Shown piece after piece: positions 7,304-15,001 of a DNA stretch of 15,522 bases. A model generated the notes under the pieces. It made no database searches, was not told the origin of the DNA, and was given only the letters and a program-made list of their open reading frames with translations. The stretch's first letter is position 1; each line of letters begins with the position of its first letter. The position numbers and the translations under genes were made by a program. Origin of the DNA: Methylopumilus sp036745495. GTDB lineage: Bacteria; Pseudomonadota; Gammaproteobacteria; Burkholderiales; Methylophilaceae. The DNA lies in NCBI GenBank assembly GCA_036745495.1, contig DAIOGA010000018.1:1-15522 (forward strand). Reading direction: 5' to 3'.

Positions 7304-8437
7304 ATGAGTGAAAAAAATTCAGTCGGTCTTGTCAAAGCAAAGCTTGCCCAGTTTACAAAACCACTTAAATTAACGAGCGGTAAAAAATTACCGAGCTATG
7401 AACTCGCCTACGAAACATACGGCAAATTAAACGCTAAAAAAAATAATGCAGTACTTGTATGTCATGCATTGTCTGGCAACCATCATGTTGCAGGACGTTA
7501 TAAAAAAGATGATAAATACCCAGGCTGGTGGGATAACCTCATTGGTCCTGGACGACCTCTTGATACCAACCGCTTCTTTGTCATTGGTGTGAATAATCTA
7601 GGCGGCTGCCACGGCAGTAGCGGATCTAAAAGCATTAACCCTAAAACAAAAAAACCATGGGGCTCTGATTTTCCAATTGTCACTGTGGAAGATTGGGTCA
7701 ATGCTCAAGCAGCACTCATGGATCAATTAGGTATTGAAAGCCTAGCCGCTGTGATTGGTGGAAGCTTAGGTGGCATGCAGGCAATTCAATGGACGCTTTC
7801 CTATCCTAAACGCGTGCGTCACGCCATTGTGATAGCAGCAGCACCTAATCTCACTGCGCAGAATGTTGCTTTTAATGAAGTCGCAAGACAAGCAATTATT
7901 ACTGATCCTGATTTTTATAATGGGGACTATTACCGCTTTAAAAAGAAACCTAAGCGCGGACTTCGTATTGCCAGAATGTTAGGCCATATTACTTACCTAT
8001 CCGATGATGCCATGGGAATGAAATTTGGTCGTAAACTTAAAAATAAAAATATTGAATATTCTTTTGATGTGAATTTTGAAATGGAATCTTATTTACATCA
8101 TCAAGGTGATAAATTTGCCGAAGAATTTGATGCGAATACCTATTTAAGAATGACGCGTGCGTTAGATTATTTTGATCCTGCAAAAGATTATCAAGGTAAT
8201 TTATCTAAAGCATTTAAAAAAGTAGAGGCTGAATTTTTAGTGGTTTCATTTACGAGTGATTGGCGATTCTCCCCTCAACGCTCAAAAGAGATTGTGAAAG
8301 CACTTCTAGATAATGAATTGACAGTCAGTTATGCCGAAGTCACCGCACAACATGGTCATGATGCTTTCCTCATGTCTGATCCTCATTATCACGGTATTCT
8401 CACAACGTACTTTAAGAAGATTGCGAATCAATTATGA
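7304..8437 (+). CDS. metX: Homoserine O-acyltransferase, MetX type
   Basis: Alpha/beta-hydrolase-fold enzyme that acylates homoserine at the start of methionine synthesis. It has 377 residues. The nucleophile elbow GGSLGGMQ puts Ser154 as nucleophile. Asp319 (in SDWRF) and His352 (in HGHDAFL) complete the triad. CHALSGNHHVAG and NLGGCHGSSG are typical MetX oxyanion and substrate-loop segments. MetX is commonly annotated as an acetyltransferase, but many proteobacterial MetX enzymes paired with MetW use succinyl-CoA. The acyl donor cannot be settled here. The start ATG is 8 nt after the prmC stop, without an obvious Shine-Dalgarno. Its stop overlaps the metW start as ATGA. The family assignment is secure; the donor is left open. 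Confidence 0.96.
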   Translation: MSEKNSVGLVKAKLAQFTKPLKLTSGKKLPSYELAYETYGKLNAKKNNAVLVCHALSGNHHVAGRYKKDDKYPGWWDNLIGPGRPLDTNRFFVIGVNNLGGCHGSSGSKSINPKTKKPWGSDFPIVTVEDWVNAQAALMDQLGIESLAAVIGGSLGGMQAIQWTLSYPKRVRHAIVIAAAPNLTAQNVAFNEVARQAIITDPDFYNGDYYRFKKKPKRGLRIARMLGHITYLSDDAMGMKFGRKLKNKNIEYSFDVNFEMESYLHHQGDKFAEEFDANTYLRMTRALDYFDPAKDYQGNLSKAFKKVEAEFLVVSFTSDWRFSPQRSKEIVKALLDNELTVSYAEVTAQHGHDAFLMSDPHYHGILTTYFKKIANQL

Positions 8438-9024
8438 ACGCACAATTTAGACAAGACTTTGCAGTCATTGCTAATTGGATTCCATTTGGTGCCAAAGTGC
8501 TCGACTTAGGTTGTGAAGATGGATCGCTTTTAAAATTCCTAGAAGGCTCTTTAGAAGTGAAAGGGTATGGCATTGAAAAAGATGATGCGCATTGGCTTAA
8601 TACTTTAAAACAAGGCCTAAATGTTATTCAAATGGACTTGGAAGCAGGGCTTTCTGGCTTTGAATCTCAATCGTTTGATGTGGTCGTTTTATCTCAAACA
8701 TTACAAGCGATGCATAACACTGAAAAAATTGTGCATGAAATGTTAAGGGTCGGCAAAGAAGCGATTGTCACATTTCCTAACTTTGGCTATTGGCGACATC
8801 GCATTCAACTGATGAAAGGTCAAATGCCTGTGTCTAAAACTTTGCCTTATGAGTGGTATAACACACCTAATATTCACTTATGTACGATTAAAGACTTTGA
8901 TGAGTTCTGTATTAAAAATAAAATTGGTGTGAAAGAACGCCTCATCCTGACGAAAGGCAAACCTATTCATGTGATGCCAAATCTCATGGGTGCATTAGCG
9001 ATGTATCGTCTCGTTTCAAAATAA
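8434..9024 (+). CDS. metW: MetW, methionine-biosynthesis SAM-methyltransferase-fold protein
   Basis: Small class I methyltransferase-fold protein encoded with MetX in many proteobacteria. It is linked genetically to homoserine acylation, and its catalytic role is less well defined than MetX's. It has 196 residues, the usual size. SAM motif I is VLDLGCEDGSL at 22-32. Further family segments are SFDVVVLSQTLQAM in the middle and TFPNFGYWRHRIQL, followed by YEWYNTPNIHLCTIKDF. The ATG overlaps the metX stop (ATGA, 8434-8437), so the two are translationally coupled. That supports a joint function, perhaps as a complex or activator. The AmpG-type gene starts 6 nt downstream. No residue anomaly is seen. 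Confidence 0.95.
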   Translation: MNAQFRQDFAVIANWIPFGAKVLDLGCEDGSLLKFLEGSLEVKGYGIEKDDAHWLNTLKQGLNVIQMDLEAGLSGFESQSFDVVVLSQTLQAMHNTEKIVHEMLRVGKEAIVTFPNFGYWRHRIQLMKGQMPVSKTLPYEWYNTPNIHLCTIKDFDEFCIKNKIGVKERLILTKGKPIHVMPNLMGALAMYRLVSK

Positions 9025-9030
9025 TCTTTG

Positions 9031-10260
9031 ATGCAACTTCGGAATCGATTCTGGCAAGACATCTTTTCCAAAAAAATGTTGGTATGTATTTTTACTGGAT
9101 TTAGTTCAGGCCTTCCTCTTTATATTCTGATCAGTTTACTGCCGGCATGGTTAAGATCCCATCAGTTGGATTTAAAAGCTATTGGATTATTTGCACTCAT
9201 TCAACTCCCCTATACATGGAAGTTTCTTTGGGCACCTTTCTTTGATCGATTTACTTGGGTGATGGGTCGACGTCGTGGATGGTTATTCTTTTTTCAATGT
9301 TTACTTTTAATAAGCATTCCCTTATTAGGTTTTTATAATCCTGAAACTGATCTCACGATAGTTGTTTTAATTGCATCGTTGATTGCTTTTTTAAGTGCAA
9401 GTCAGGATGTAGTGATTGATGCTTATCGACGTGAACTTTTGCTTGATAAAGAATTAGGGTTAGGTAATGCCATTCATGTGAATGCATACAAAATTGCAAG
9501 TCTGATTCCAGGATCTTTATCTCTCATCTTGGCAGATCATATGGACTGGCAAAGGGTATTCATCATTACAAGTCTCTTTATGTTGCCAGGACTTCTTTTA
9601 ACATGTCTCATTAAAGAACCCAAAGTACTCAAAATAAAAAAACAAGATTTAACCACTTCACTCCTTTTACCTTTCCAAGAATTTATAGGTCGGCATGGTT
9701 TAAAAAGCGCTTTAACCATTCTCCTTTTTATTTTCTTTTACAAATTAGGGGATAGTATGGCGACTGCTTTAGCGACGCCTTTTTATTTAGATTTGGGATT
9801 TAGTAAAACTGAAATTGGTTTAATCGCAAAAAATGCAGGCCTATGGCCAAGCGTCATTGGCGGACTCTTGGGTGGTATTTGGATGATGAAAATGGGCATC
9901 AACCGTGCTTTATGGTTTTTTGGTTTTCTTCAAATGATTAGTATTTTAGGTTTTGCTTGGCTCGCTCATATAGGTTACAGCCCAGAATGGCTAGCCCTTG
10001 TCGTAGGCTTTGAAGCTTTTGGTGTAGGTTTAGGGACGACAGCTTTTGTGGCTTTCATTGCCAAAACGACGCATCCACTTTATACCGCAACACAGTTTGC
10101 ACTTTTCACAAGTTTGGCAGCGATTCCTCGAACACTTGTCAATGCATCGACAGGCTATCTACAAAATATTTTTGGTTGGGAGCATTTTTTTATACTTTGT
10201 TTTTTCCTTGCGATCCCTGGCATGGCTTTACTTTACAAAATCGCACCGATTAAAAATTAA
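9031..10260 (+). CDS. ampG: AmpG-type muropeptide MFS transporter
   Basis: Inner-membrane major facilitator protein, expected to import anhydromuropeptides released during peptidoglycan turnover. It has 409 residues from ATG 9031; a TTG at 9028 would add one Met, and ATG is preferred. Twelve hydrophobic segments can be traced, from IFTGFSSGLPLYILISLLP near residue 20 to FFILCFFLAIPGMALLY at the C-terminus. E. coli AmpG is longer, with 14 segments. Family signatures are the N-terminal FSSGLPLYIL, the MGRRRGW loop after helix 2, and ASQDVVIDAYRREL near residue 125. The gene lies 6 nt after metW and has no good Shine-Dalgarno, so it is probably co-transcribed with metXW. It ends tail to tail with xth, sharing a TTAA. 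No ampC, ampD or ampR is nearby, so a recycling role is likelier than beta-lactamase induction. The substrate is inferred from the family. Confidence 0.9.
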   Translation: MQLRNRFWQDIFSKKMLVCIFTGFSSGLPLYILISLLPAWLRSHQLDLKAIGLFALIQLPYTWKFLWAPFFDRFTWVMGRRRGWLFFFQCLLLISIPLLGFYNPETDLTIVVLIASLIAFLSASQDVVIDAYRRELLLDKELGLGNAIHVNAYKIASLIPGSLSLILADHMDWQRVFIITSLFMLPGLLLTCLIKEPKVLKIKKQDLTTSLLLPFQEFIGRHGLKSALTILLFIFFYKLGDSMATALATPFYLDLGFSKTEIGLIAKNAGLWPSVIGGLLGGIWMMKMGINRALWFFGFLQMISILGFAWLAHIGYSPEWLALVVGFEAFGVGLGTTAFVAFIAKTTHPLYTATQFALFTSLAAIPRTLVNASTGYLQNIFGWEHFFILCFFLAIPGMALLYKIAPIKN

Positions 10261-11030
10261 AGCTTATAGTCAATAATAAGTGGTGCGTGATCGCTAAATT
10301 TTTCACCCTTATAGATTGAAGCTTTTACAATCTGATCTTCTAAAGAAGGGTGTGCAATTTGATAGTCAAGACGCCATCCAACATTCTTAGCATAGGCTTC
10401 ACCTCGATTACTCCACCAAGTATAAGAAGCATCTGTCGTATCAGGATAAAGCTTACGGTAGGTATCTACCCAACCTACACCTTCAAATAAATCCGTCATC
10501 CATTGACGCTCTTCAGGTAGAAAACCTGAATTTTTTTTATTGCCTTTATAGTTTTTTAAATCAATTTCTTTATGTGCAATATTGATATCTCCACAAAGAA
10601 TCATCGGCAAATTTTCTGATCTACGTTTTTTTAGATAAGGTAGTAAATAATCCAACACTTCGAATTTAAAGGTTTGTCGTTCTTCACCACTTGAACCTGA
10701 CGGCAAGTAAATTGAAACCACACTTAAATTGTCATACATAAGTTCGAGATAGCGGCCCTCAGAATCAAAAAGTGGGAGGCCTATTTCTCTAATAATTTTT
10801 ATAGGTTTTCTTTTAGTATAAATACCGACTCCGCTATAACCTTTTTTTTCTGCAAAACTAAAATAGCTCATGTAGTCGCCATATTGTTTCATGTCGTGAG
10901 TCAAATCACTTTCATGCGCTTTGACTTCTTGCACACAAATAAAATCTGCGACTTGTGAATCAAGCCATGAAAAAACGCCTTTATTAGAGGCGGATCGAAT
11001 TCCATTCATGTTTAGCGTTATAATTCTCAT
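10257..11030 (-). CDS. xth: Exodeoxyribonuclease III / AP endonuclease family
   Basis: Mg-dependent nuclease of the exonuclease III family, acting in base-excision repair by cutting at abasic sites and trimming 3' ends. It has 257 residues, normal for the family. Motifs in order: RIITLNMNGIR with Asn7, DFICVQEVKA with the metal-binding Glu35, YSGVGIYTK, SIYLPSGSSGEER, CGDINIAH with Asp148 and Asn150, TWWS and WRLDYQIA, then the C-terminal SDHAPLIIDY with Asp247 and His248. All expected catalytic residues are present. The start ATG (11028-11030) has a GAGA-like Shine-Dalgarno about 7 nt upstream. It is divergent from pyrE across 23 bp and convergent with ampG with a 4-nt overlap. ExoA and XthA names are used interchangeably for this form in betaproteobacteria. 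Confidence 0.96.
   Translation of the reverse strand: MRIITLNMNGIRSASNKGVFSWLDSQVADFICVQEVKAHESDLTHDMKQYGDYMSYFSFAEKKGYSGVGIYTKRKPIKIIREIGLPLFDSEGRYLELMYDNLSVVSIYLPSGSSGEERQTFKFEVLDYLLPYLKKRRSENLPMILCGDINIAHKEIDLKNYKGNKKNSGFLPEERQWMTDLFEGVGWVDTYRKLYPDTTDASYTWWSNRGEAYAKNVGWRLDYQIAHPSLEDQIVKASIYKGEKFSDHAPLIIDYKL
11019..11024 (+). promoter_or_regulatory. Consensus -10 element for pyrE, inside the xth start region
   Basis: TATAAT lies 29 bp before the pyrE ATG and overlaps the first codons of xth on the other strand. With an 18-bp spacer the -35 would be TCGAAT (10995-11000), a poor match. Transcription would begin near 11031, giving a leader of about 23 nt. No Shine-Dalgarno is seen before pyrE. 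The call rests on the exact hexamer and its position. Confidence 0.5.
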
Positions 11031-11053
11031 AATTCATCTCTACCGATTTATCT

Positions 11054-11698
11054 ATGGATCATTCAAGTCAAGAGTTTATCGAATTTGCCCTAAAAAAACA
11101 GGTTTTACAGTTTGGTCAATTTAAAACAAAAGCTGGTCGCTTAAGTCCTTACTTTTTTAATACAGGTCTTTTTAATGACGGTGAGAGCTTGATGAAGCTC
11201 GGTATGTTTTACGCTAAATCCATTGAAAGCTCCAATATTCCCTTTGATATGCTTTATGGTCCGGCTTACAAAGGTATTCCTTTGGTCACATCGATTGTGA
11301 TTGCTTTTGCGAGTCTAGGTCGCAATGTGCCTTTCGCATTCAATCGTAAAGAAAAAAAAGATCATGGCGAAGGTGGTGTCATTATTGGAACGCCATTAAA
11401 AGGACGTGTGCTTATTGTCGATGATGTCATTTCTGCAGGCACTTCGGTCAATGAATCCGTGAATCTTATTTTAGAAGAAGGGGCCCAACCATCAGGTATT
11501 GCGATTTCGATTGATCGAGAAGAAAAAGGTAGTGGAACACTTTCAGCTGTCGAAGAAATTAAAGCCACGCATCATTTACCTGTCTGCCATCTCACTTCTT
11601 TAAAAGAAATTATGCGCTATATTGAATCAAATACAACTTACACATCCCATATGGATGCGATGCGCGCTTATCAAAAAGAATACGGGATTAAAACTTAA
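11054..11698 (+). CDS. pyrE: Orotate phosphoribosyltransferase
   Basis: Couples orotate to PRPP to form orotidine 5'-phosphate, the fifth step of pyrimidine synthesis, in the cytoplasm. It has 214 residues, matching E. coli PyrE closely. The N-terminal segment FKTKAGRLSPYFFNTGLF holds the substrate-contacting loop. The PRPP-binding motif VLIVDDVISAGTS lies at 119-131, and the flexible catalytic loop region RKEKKDHGEGG is visible before it. The start ATG at 11054 is the natural one. The gene stands alone on the + strand between divergent xth and convergent gatB, and its stop shares a TTAA with gatB. The adjacency of exonuclease III and pyrE is common in betaproteobacteria. Confidence 0.98.
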   Translation: MDHSSQEFIEFALKKQVLQFGQFKTKAGRLSPYFFNTGLFNDGESLMKLGMFYAKSIESSNIPFDMLYGPAYKGIPLVTSIVIAFASLGRNVPFAFNRKEKKDHGEGGVIIGTPLKGRVLIVDDVISAGTSVNESVNLILEEGAQPSGIAISIDREEKGSGTLSAVEEIKATHHLPVCHLTSLKEIMRYIESNTTYTSHMDAMRAYQKEYGIKT

Positions 11699-13125
11699 CT
11701 TAATTTCTGACGAAGAAGTTCGTTGACCTGACCTGGGTTGGCTTTACCTTTAGAAGCTTTCATAATTTGACCTACCAACGCATTAAACGCTTTTTCTTTA
11801 CCTGATCGATACTCATCCACCATCGCTTGATTATTCTTTAAAACCTCATCAATCATCGTTTCAATAAGTCCGCTATCTGAAACTTGTTTTAATCCTTCAG
11901 ATTCAATCAACGCATCAATCTCAAGTTCTGGATTCACCCATAATTTTTCAAAAAGTTGCTTAGCGCCATTATTTGAAATCGTGCCATCTTGAATACGTTT
12001 TAAAAGTAAACTTAAGACGGCAGGTTTTATAGGTGAATTTTCAATGGATAAATTATGCTCATTCAATTTAGAGAATAATTGACCTAAGATCCAATTTGCA
12101 ATTTGTTTAGGTTCAGCCCCTTCTTTTAAGGTAGCAAAAAAATAATCTGCAACATGCTTATCACTTGTAATACCTGCGGCATCATAAGATGACAATTGGT
12201 AATCTTGCTCTAATCTCGCCTTCATAAGATGAGGCAATTCAGTCATGCTTTCTTTAATCTGATTGATTTTTTCTTGGGTAATTTCTAATGGCAAAAGATC
12301 GGGGTCTGGGAAATAGCGGTAATCATTTGCTTCTTCTTTAGAGCGCATCGCTTTTGTTTCGCCTGTTTCAGGATTAAAGAGTACGGTGGCTTGTTGAATC
12401 GGCTTACCCTCCTCGAGCATCTCAATTTGCCATTGCGTTTCGTAATGAATAGCTTGTTCAATAAATTTAAATGAATTCAAATTTTTAATTTCGCGACGTG
12501 TGCCTAATTTACTTTCGCCCTTGCGCTTTACTGAAACGTTAATGTCGCAACGAAAACTTCCTTCTTGCATATTGCCATCACAAATACCAATCCATTGAAC
12601 AAGTTCATGTAATTTTTTTGCATAAGCGACTGCTTCAGAAGCTGAAGTCATATCAGGCTCAGAGACAATTTCTAAAAGTGGCGTGCCTGCACGATTCAAA
12701 TCAATGCCAGTGCCATTTTCAACCGCACCATGTGATGACTTTCCAGCATCCTCTTCTAAGTGCGCACGTGTAATACGTACTGTTTTTTTAGTATCGCCTA
12801 TTTCAATTTCAAGTGATCCTTTACCCACCACTGGTAATTCATATTGGCTAATTTGATAGCCTTTAGGTAAATCAGGATAAAAATAATTTTTACGTGCAAA
12901 AATAGATCGCGGCGCTATCTCAGCATTTGTAGCTAATCCAAATTTAATAGCGCATTGCACAGCTTCATAATTTAAAACGGGAAGTGTCCCTGGAAGGGCA
13001 ATTGATAATACGCAGGCTTGTGTATTAGGCTCTGCGCCAAATGCAGTGGATGCACCTGAAAAAATTTTAGTTTTGGTTTGAAGTTGCACGTGCGTTTCAA
13101 TACCAATCACGACATCCCAACTCAT
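11695..13125 (-). CDS. gatB: Aspartyl/glutamyl-tRNA amidotransferase subunit B
   Basis: Subunit of the GatCAB complex that phosphorylates and then amidates mischarged Glu-tRNA(Gln) and/or Asp-tRNA(Asn) to Gln-tRNA and Asn-tRNA. GatB is the kinase and transamidase part and binds the tRNA. It has 476 residues, normal length. The catalytic cradle begins VIGIETHVQLQTKTKIFSGA (6-25) and includes PLLEIVSEPDM and YRYFPDPDLLPLEI. The C-terminal helical and YqeY-like tail ends GKANPGQVNELLRQKLS. The start ATG overlaps the gatA stop (ATGA, 13122-13125) and has an AAGGAG Shine-Dalgarno 7 nt upstream. Its stop overlaps pyrE tail to tail by 4 nt. Which amino acid pair it serves depends on whether the genome has glnS or asnS. 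Confidence 0.98.
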   Translation of the reverse strand: MSWDVVIGIETHVQLQTKTKIFSGASTAFGAEPNTQACVLSIALPGTLPVLNYEAVQCAIKFGLATNAEIAPRSIFARKNYFYPDLPKGYQISQYELPVVGKGSLEIEIGDTKKTVRITRAHLEEDAGKSSHGAVENGTGIDLNRAGTPLLEIVSEPDMTSASEAVAYAKKLHELVQWIGICDGNMQEGSFRCDINVSVKRKGESKLGTRREIKNLNSFKFIEQAIHYETQWQIEMLEEGKPIQQATVLFNPETGETKAMRSKEEANDYRYFPDPDLLPLEITQEKINQIKESMTELPHLMKARLEQDYQLSSYDAAGITSDKHVADYFFATLKEGAEPKQIANWILGQLFSKLNEHNLSIENSPIKPAVLSLLLKRIQDGTISNNGAKQLFEKLWVNPELEIDALIESEGLKQVSDSGLIETMIDEVLKNNQAMVDEYRSGKEKAFNALVGQIMKASKGKANPGQVNELLRQKLS

Positions 13126-14579
13126 GAGAGCGCTCCTTCAGGAATCGCTTTATGCCAATCGGTCGCTTTTTGAAATTGATGCGCCACATTTAACATTCGC
13201 GCTTCATCAAAATAATTGCCAATGATTTGTAAACCTACTGGAAGTTTATTTACAAAGCCTGCTGGAATACTCATACCTGGCAAGCCTGCAAGATTGGTTG
13301 CAATCGTATAAATGTCTTGTAAATACATCGTGACTGGATCATCAATTTTTTCATTCGCTTTAAAAGCGGTCGAGGGTGCAGTAGGTCCCATGATCACATC
13401 GCAAGCTTGAAAAGCTTTTTTAAAATCTTCAGAAATCAAATGACGTATTTGTTGTGCTTTTAAATAATAGGCATCGTAATAGCCCGCACTTAATACATAA
13501 GTACCAATTAAAATACGTCGCTTCACTTCTTCGCCAAATCCCTCTTGACGCGTTTTGCAATACATATCCATGAGGTCATCATATTGACTTGTGCGATGCC
13601 CATAACGCACACCATCATATCGAGATAAATTACTCGAAGCTTCAGCGGGAGCTAAAACATAATAAACAGGAATCGATAAATTGGTATTAGGCAAACTCAC
13701 ATCCACAATCGTGGCGCCTAGTTTTTTGTATTGGTCAATGGCAGCTTCAATGACTTTTGCAACGTCGCTATCTAAACCTTCTGCAAAGTATTCTTTAGGC
13801 AATCCAATTTTTAAACCTTCGATCGGCTGATCAATATTTTTTGTGTAGTCTTCTTTTTTGTGATCAATCGATGTGGAGTCTTTAGGGTCAAAACCTGCCA
13901 TAACATTCATCATCATGGCGCAATCTTCAGATGATTTTGCCATAGGCCCTGCTTGATCTAAGCTTGATGCAAAAGCGATCATGCCATAGCGAGACACTAA
14001 ACCATAAGTCGGTTTTAAACCTGTCAGTCCACATAAAGAGGCTGGCTGCCTAATGGAGCCACCAGTATCAGTAGCGGTTGCACCAGGACACATGCGAGCT
14101 GCAATCGCTGCCGCACTTCCTCCTGAACTGCCTCCTGGCACGCGTGTGAGATCCCATGGGTTTTTAACTCCGCCAAAATATGATGTTTCATTGGATGAAC
14201 CCATGGCGAATTCATCCATATTGGTTTTACCTAAATTCACAGCACCTACTTCATTAAATTTCTTCACAACGGTTGCGTCATAGGGCGCGACAAAGTTATG
14301 GAGCATTTTGGAACCACAAGTGGTCAACCAATCTTCTGCACAAAAAATATCTTTTTGCGCAATAGGGACACCTGTCAATACATCGCCTTCGCCTTTTTGA
14401 ATGATTTCATCTGCAAGCTTAGCTTGAGCTAAAGAGCGACCTTCATCCACAGTAATAAAAGCATTAATCTCGGGATTCTTTTTTTTGATGTGTTGAAGAT
14501 AGTCAGTCGTAATTTCAACGCTTGATATTTTCTTTTCTCTCAAAAGATTTGAGAGTTCTTTGATGCTCCAGTCTTTCAT
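13122..14579 (-). CDS. gatA: Aspartyl/glutamyl-tRNA amidotransferase subunit A
   Basis: Glutaminase subunit of GatCAB that liberates ammonia from glutamine or asparagine and channels it to GatB. It has 485 residues and belongs to the amidase signature family. The Ser-cisSer-Lys triad can be placed by spacing: Lys76 in VPIAQKD, Ser151 in GGSSGGSAAA and Ser175 in TGGSIRQPAS. These give intervals of 75 and 24 residues, as in characterised GatA. KTNMDEFAMGSSNETS at about 118-133 is also diagnostic. The start ATG lies 2 nt after the gatC stop, and the gene overlaps gatB by ATGA, so all three subunits look translationally coupled. No truncation or missing residue was found. Confidence 0.98.
   Translation of the reverse strand: MKDWSIKELSNLLREKKISSVEITTDYLQHIKKKNPEINAFITVDEGRSLAQAKLADEIIQKGEGDVLTGVPIAQKDIFCAEDWLTTCGSKMLHNFVAPYDATVVKKFNEVGAVNLGKTNMDEFAMGSSNETSYFGGVKNPWDLTRVPGGSSGGSAAAIAARMCPGATATDTGGSIRQPASLCGLTGLKPTYGLVSRYGMIAFASSLDQAGPMAKSSEDCAMMMNVMAGFDPKDSTSIDHKKEDYTKNIDQPIEGLKIGLPKEYFAEGLDSDVAKVIEAAIDQYKKLGATIVDVSLPNTNLSIPVYYVLAPAEASSNLSRYDGVRYGHRTSQYDDLMDMYCKTRQEGFGEEVKRRILIGTYVLSAGYYDAYYLKAQQIRHLISEDFKKAFQACDVIMGPTAPSTAFKANEKIDDPVTMYLQDIYTIATNLAGLPGMSIPAGFVNKLPVGLQIIGNYFDEARMLNVAHQFQKATDWHKAIPEGALS
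13133..13138 (-). promoter_or_regulatory. Strong Shine-Dalgarno of gatB inside the end of gatA
   Basis: AAGGAG on the - strand lies 7 nt before the gatB ATG and is among the clearest ribosome sites in the window. It suggests gatB can be loaded independently as well as through the ATGA overlap. Confidence 0.7.
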
Positions 14580-14581
14580 GA

Positions 14582-14869
14582 TTATTCAATCACCTGAGGC
14601 ACGATATATAAGCCATCACTCACTTCTGGCGCGATTTTTTGTAATTTTTCTCTTTGATTTGTTTCTGTCACAACATCATCACGCAGTCTTTGCGTAACTG
14701 ATTGCGCATGCGACATCGGTGAAATATTGGTGGTATCCACCTTTTTCATGTCTTCAATCAGATTTAATATGCCGGATAATTTTTTAAGCGTTGCATCCGC
14801 TTCTTCTTCTGTGATTTTGATGCGTGCTAAATGAGCAATTTTTTTGATTTCGTCATGCGTAATCGACAT
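14582..14869 (-). CDS. gatC: Aspartyl/glutamyl-tRNA amidotransferase subunit C
   Basis: Small scaffold subunit that wraps around GatA and GatB and stabilises the GatCAB amidotransferase. It has 95 residues, typical for the family. The N-terminal helix ITHDEIKKIAHLARIKITEE (3-22) and the conserved MSHAQSVTQRLRDD segment in the middle identify it, as does the C-terminal GLYIVPQVIE. It is the promoter-proximal gene of the leftward gatC-gatA-gatB operon and ends 2 nt before gatA. The start ATG (14867-14869) has AGGAA about 10 nt upstream, sitting in a small AAATAG/CTATTT inverted repeat (14872-14888). It is divergent from mreB across 132 bp. Confidence 0.96.
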   Translation of the reverse strand: MSITHDEIKKIAHLARIKITEEEADATLKKLSGILNLIEDMKKVDTTNISPMSHAQSVTQRLRDDVVTETNQREKLQKIAPEVSDGLYIVPQVIE

Positions 14870-15001
14870 ACAAATAGAATTCCTATTTTTCTAGAGAAAA
14901 GCTGTTAATTTATTGATCAATATCATGTATTATACCCTGATTCTATTGACCTTTCTTGGATTTGAAGCGCCACTTTTTTTAAAGAAATTCTAACGACAAT
15001 C
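14870..15001. promoter_or_regulatory. Divergent gatC/mreB promoter region
   Basis: This 132-bp gap holds two -10 elements laid on top of each other. For gatC, TATAAT (consensus) is on the - strand at 14929-14934, with no good -35. For mreB, TTAATT (14905-14910), a 17-bp spacer and TATTAT (14928-14933) are on the + strand. A 12-bp perfect palindrome TATTGATCAATA (14911-14922) lies inside the mreB spacer and just downstream of the gatC -10, a position where a bound protein could affect both. The mreB start has no convincing Shine-Dalgarno. No known regulator site was recognised. Confidence 0.5.

Noticed and set aside
14053..14283. 76-codon + strand open frame inside gatA
   Set aside because: Covers the amidase signature region of gatA on the opposite strand; it is a shadow of conserved coding sequence.
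14946..14951. TTGACC as a -35 for mreB
   Set aside because: A 5 of 6 match, but no -10-like hexamer occurs 15-19 bp downstream.
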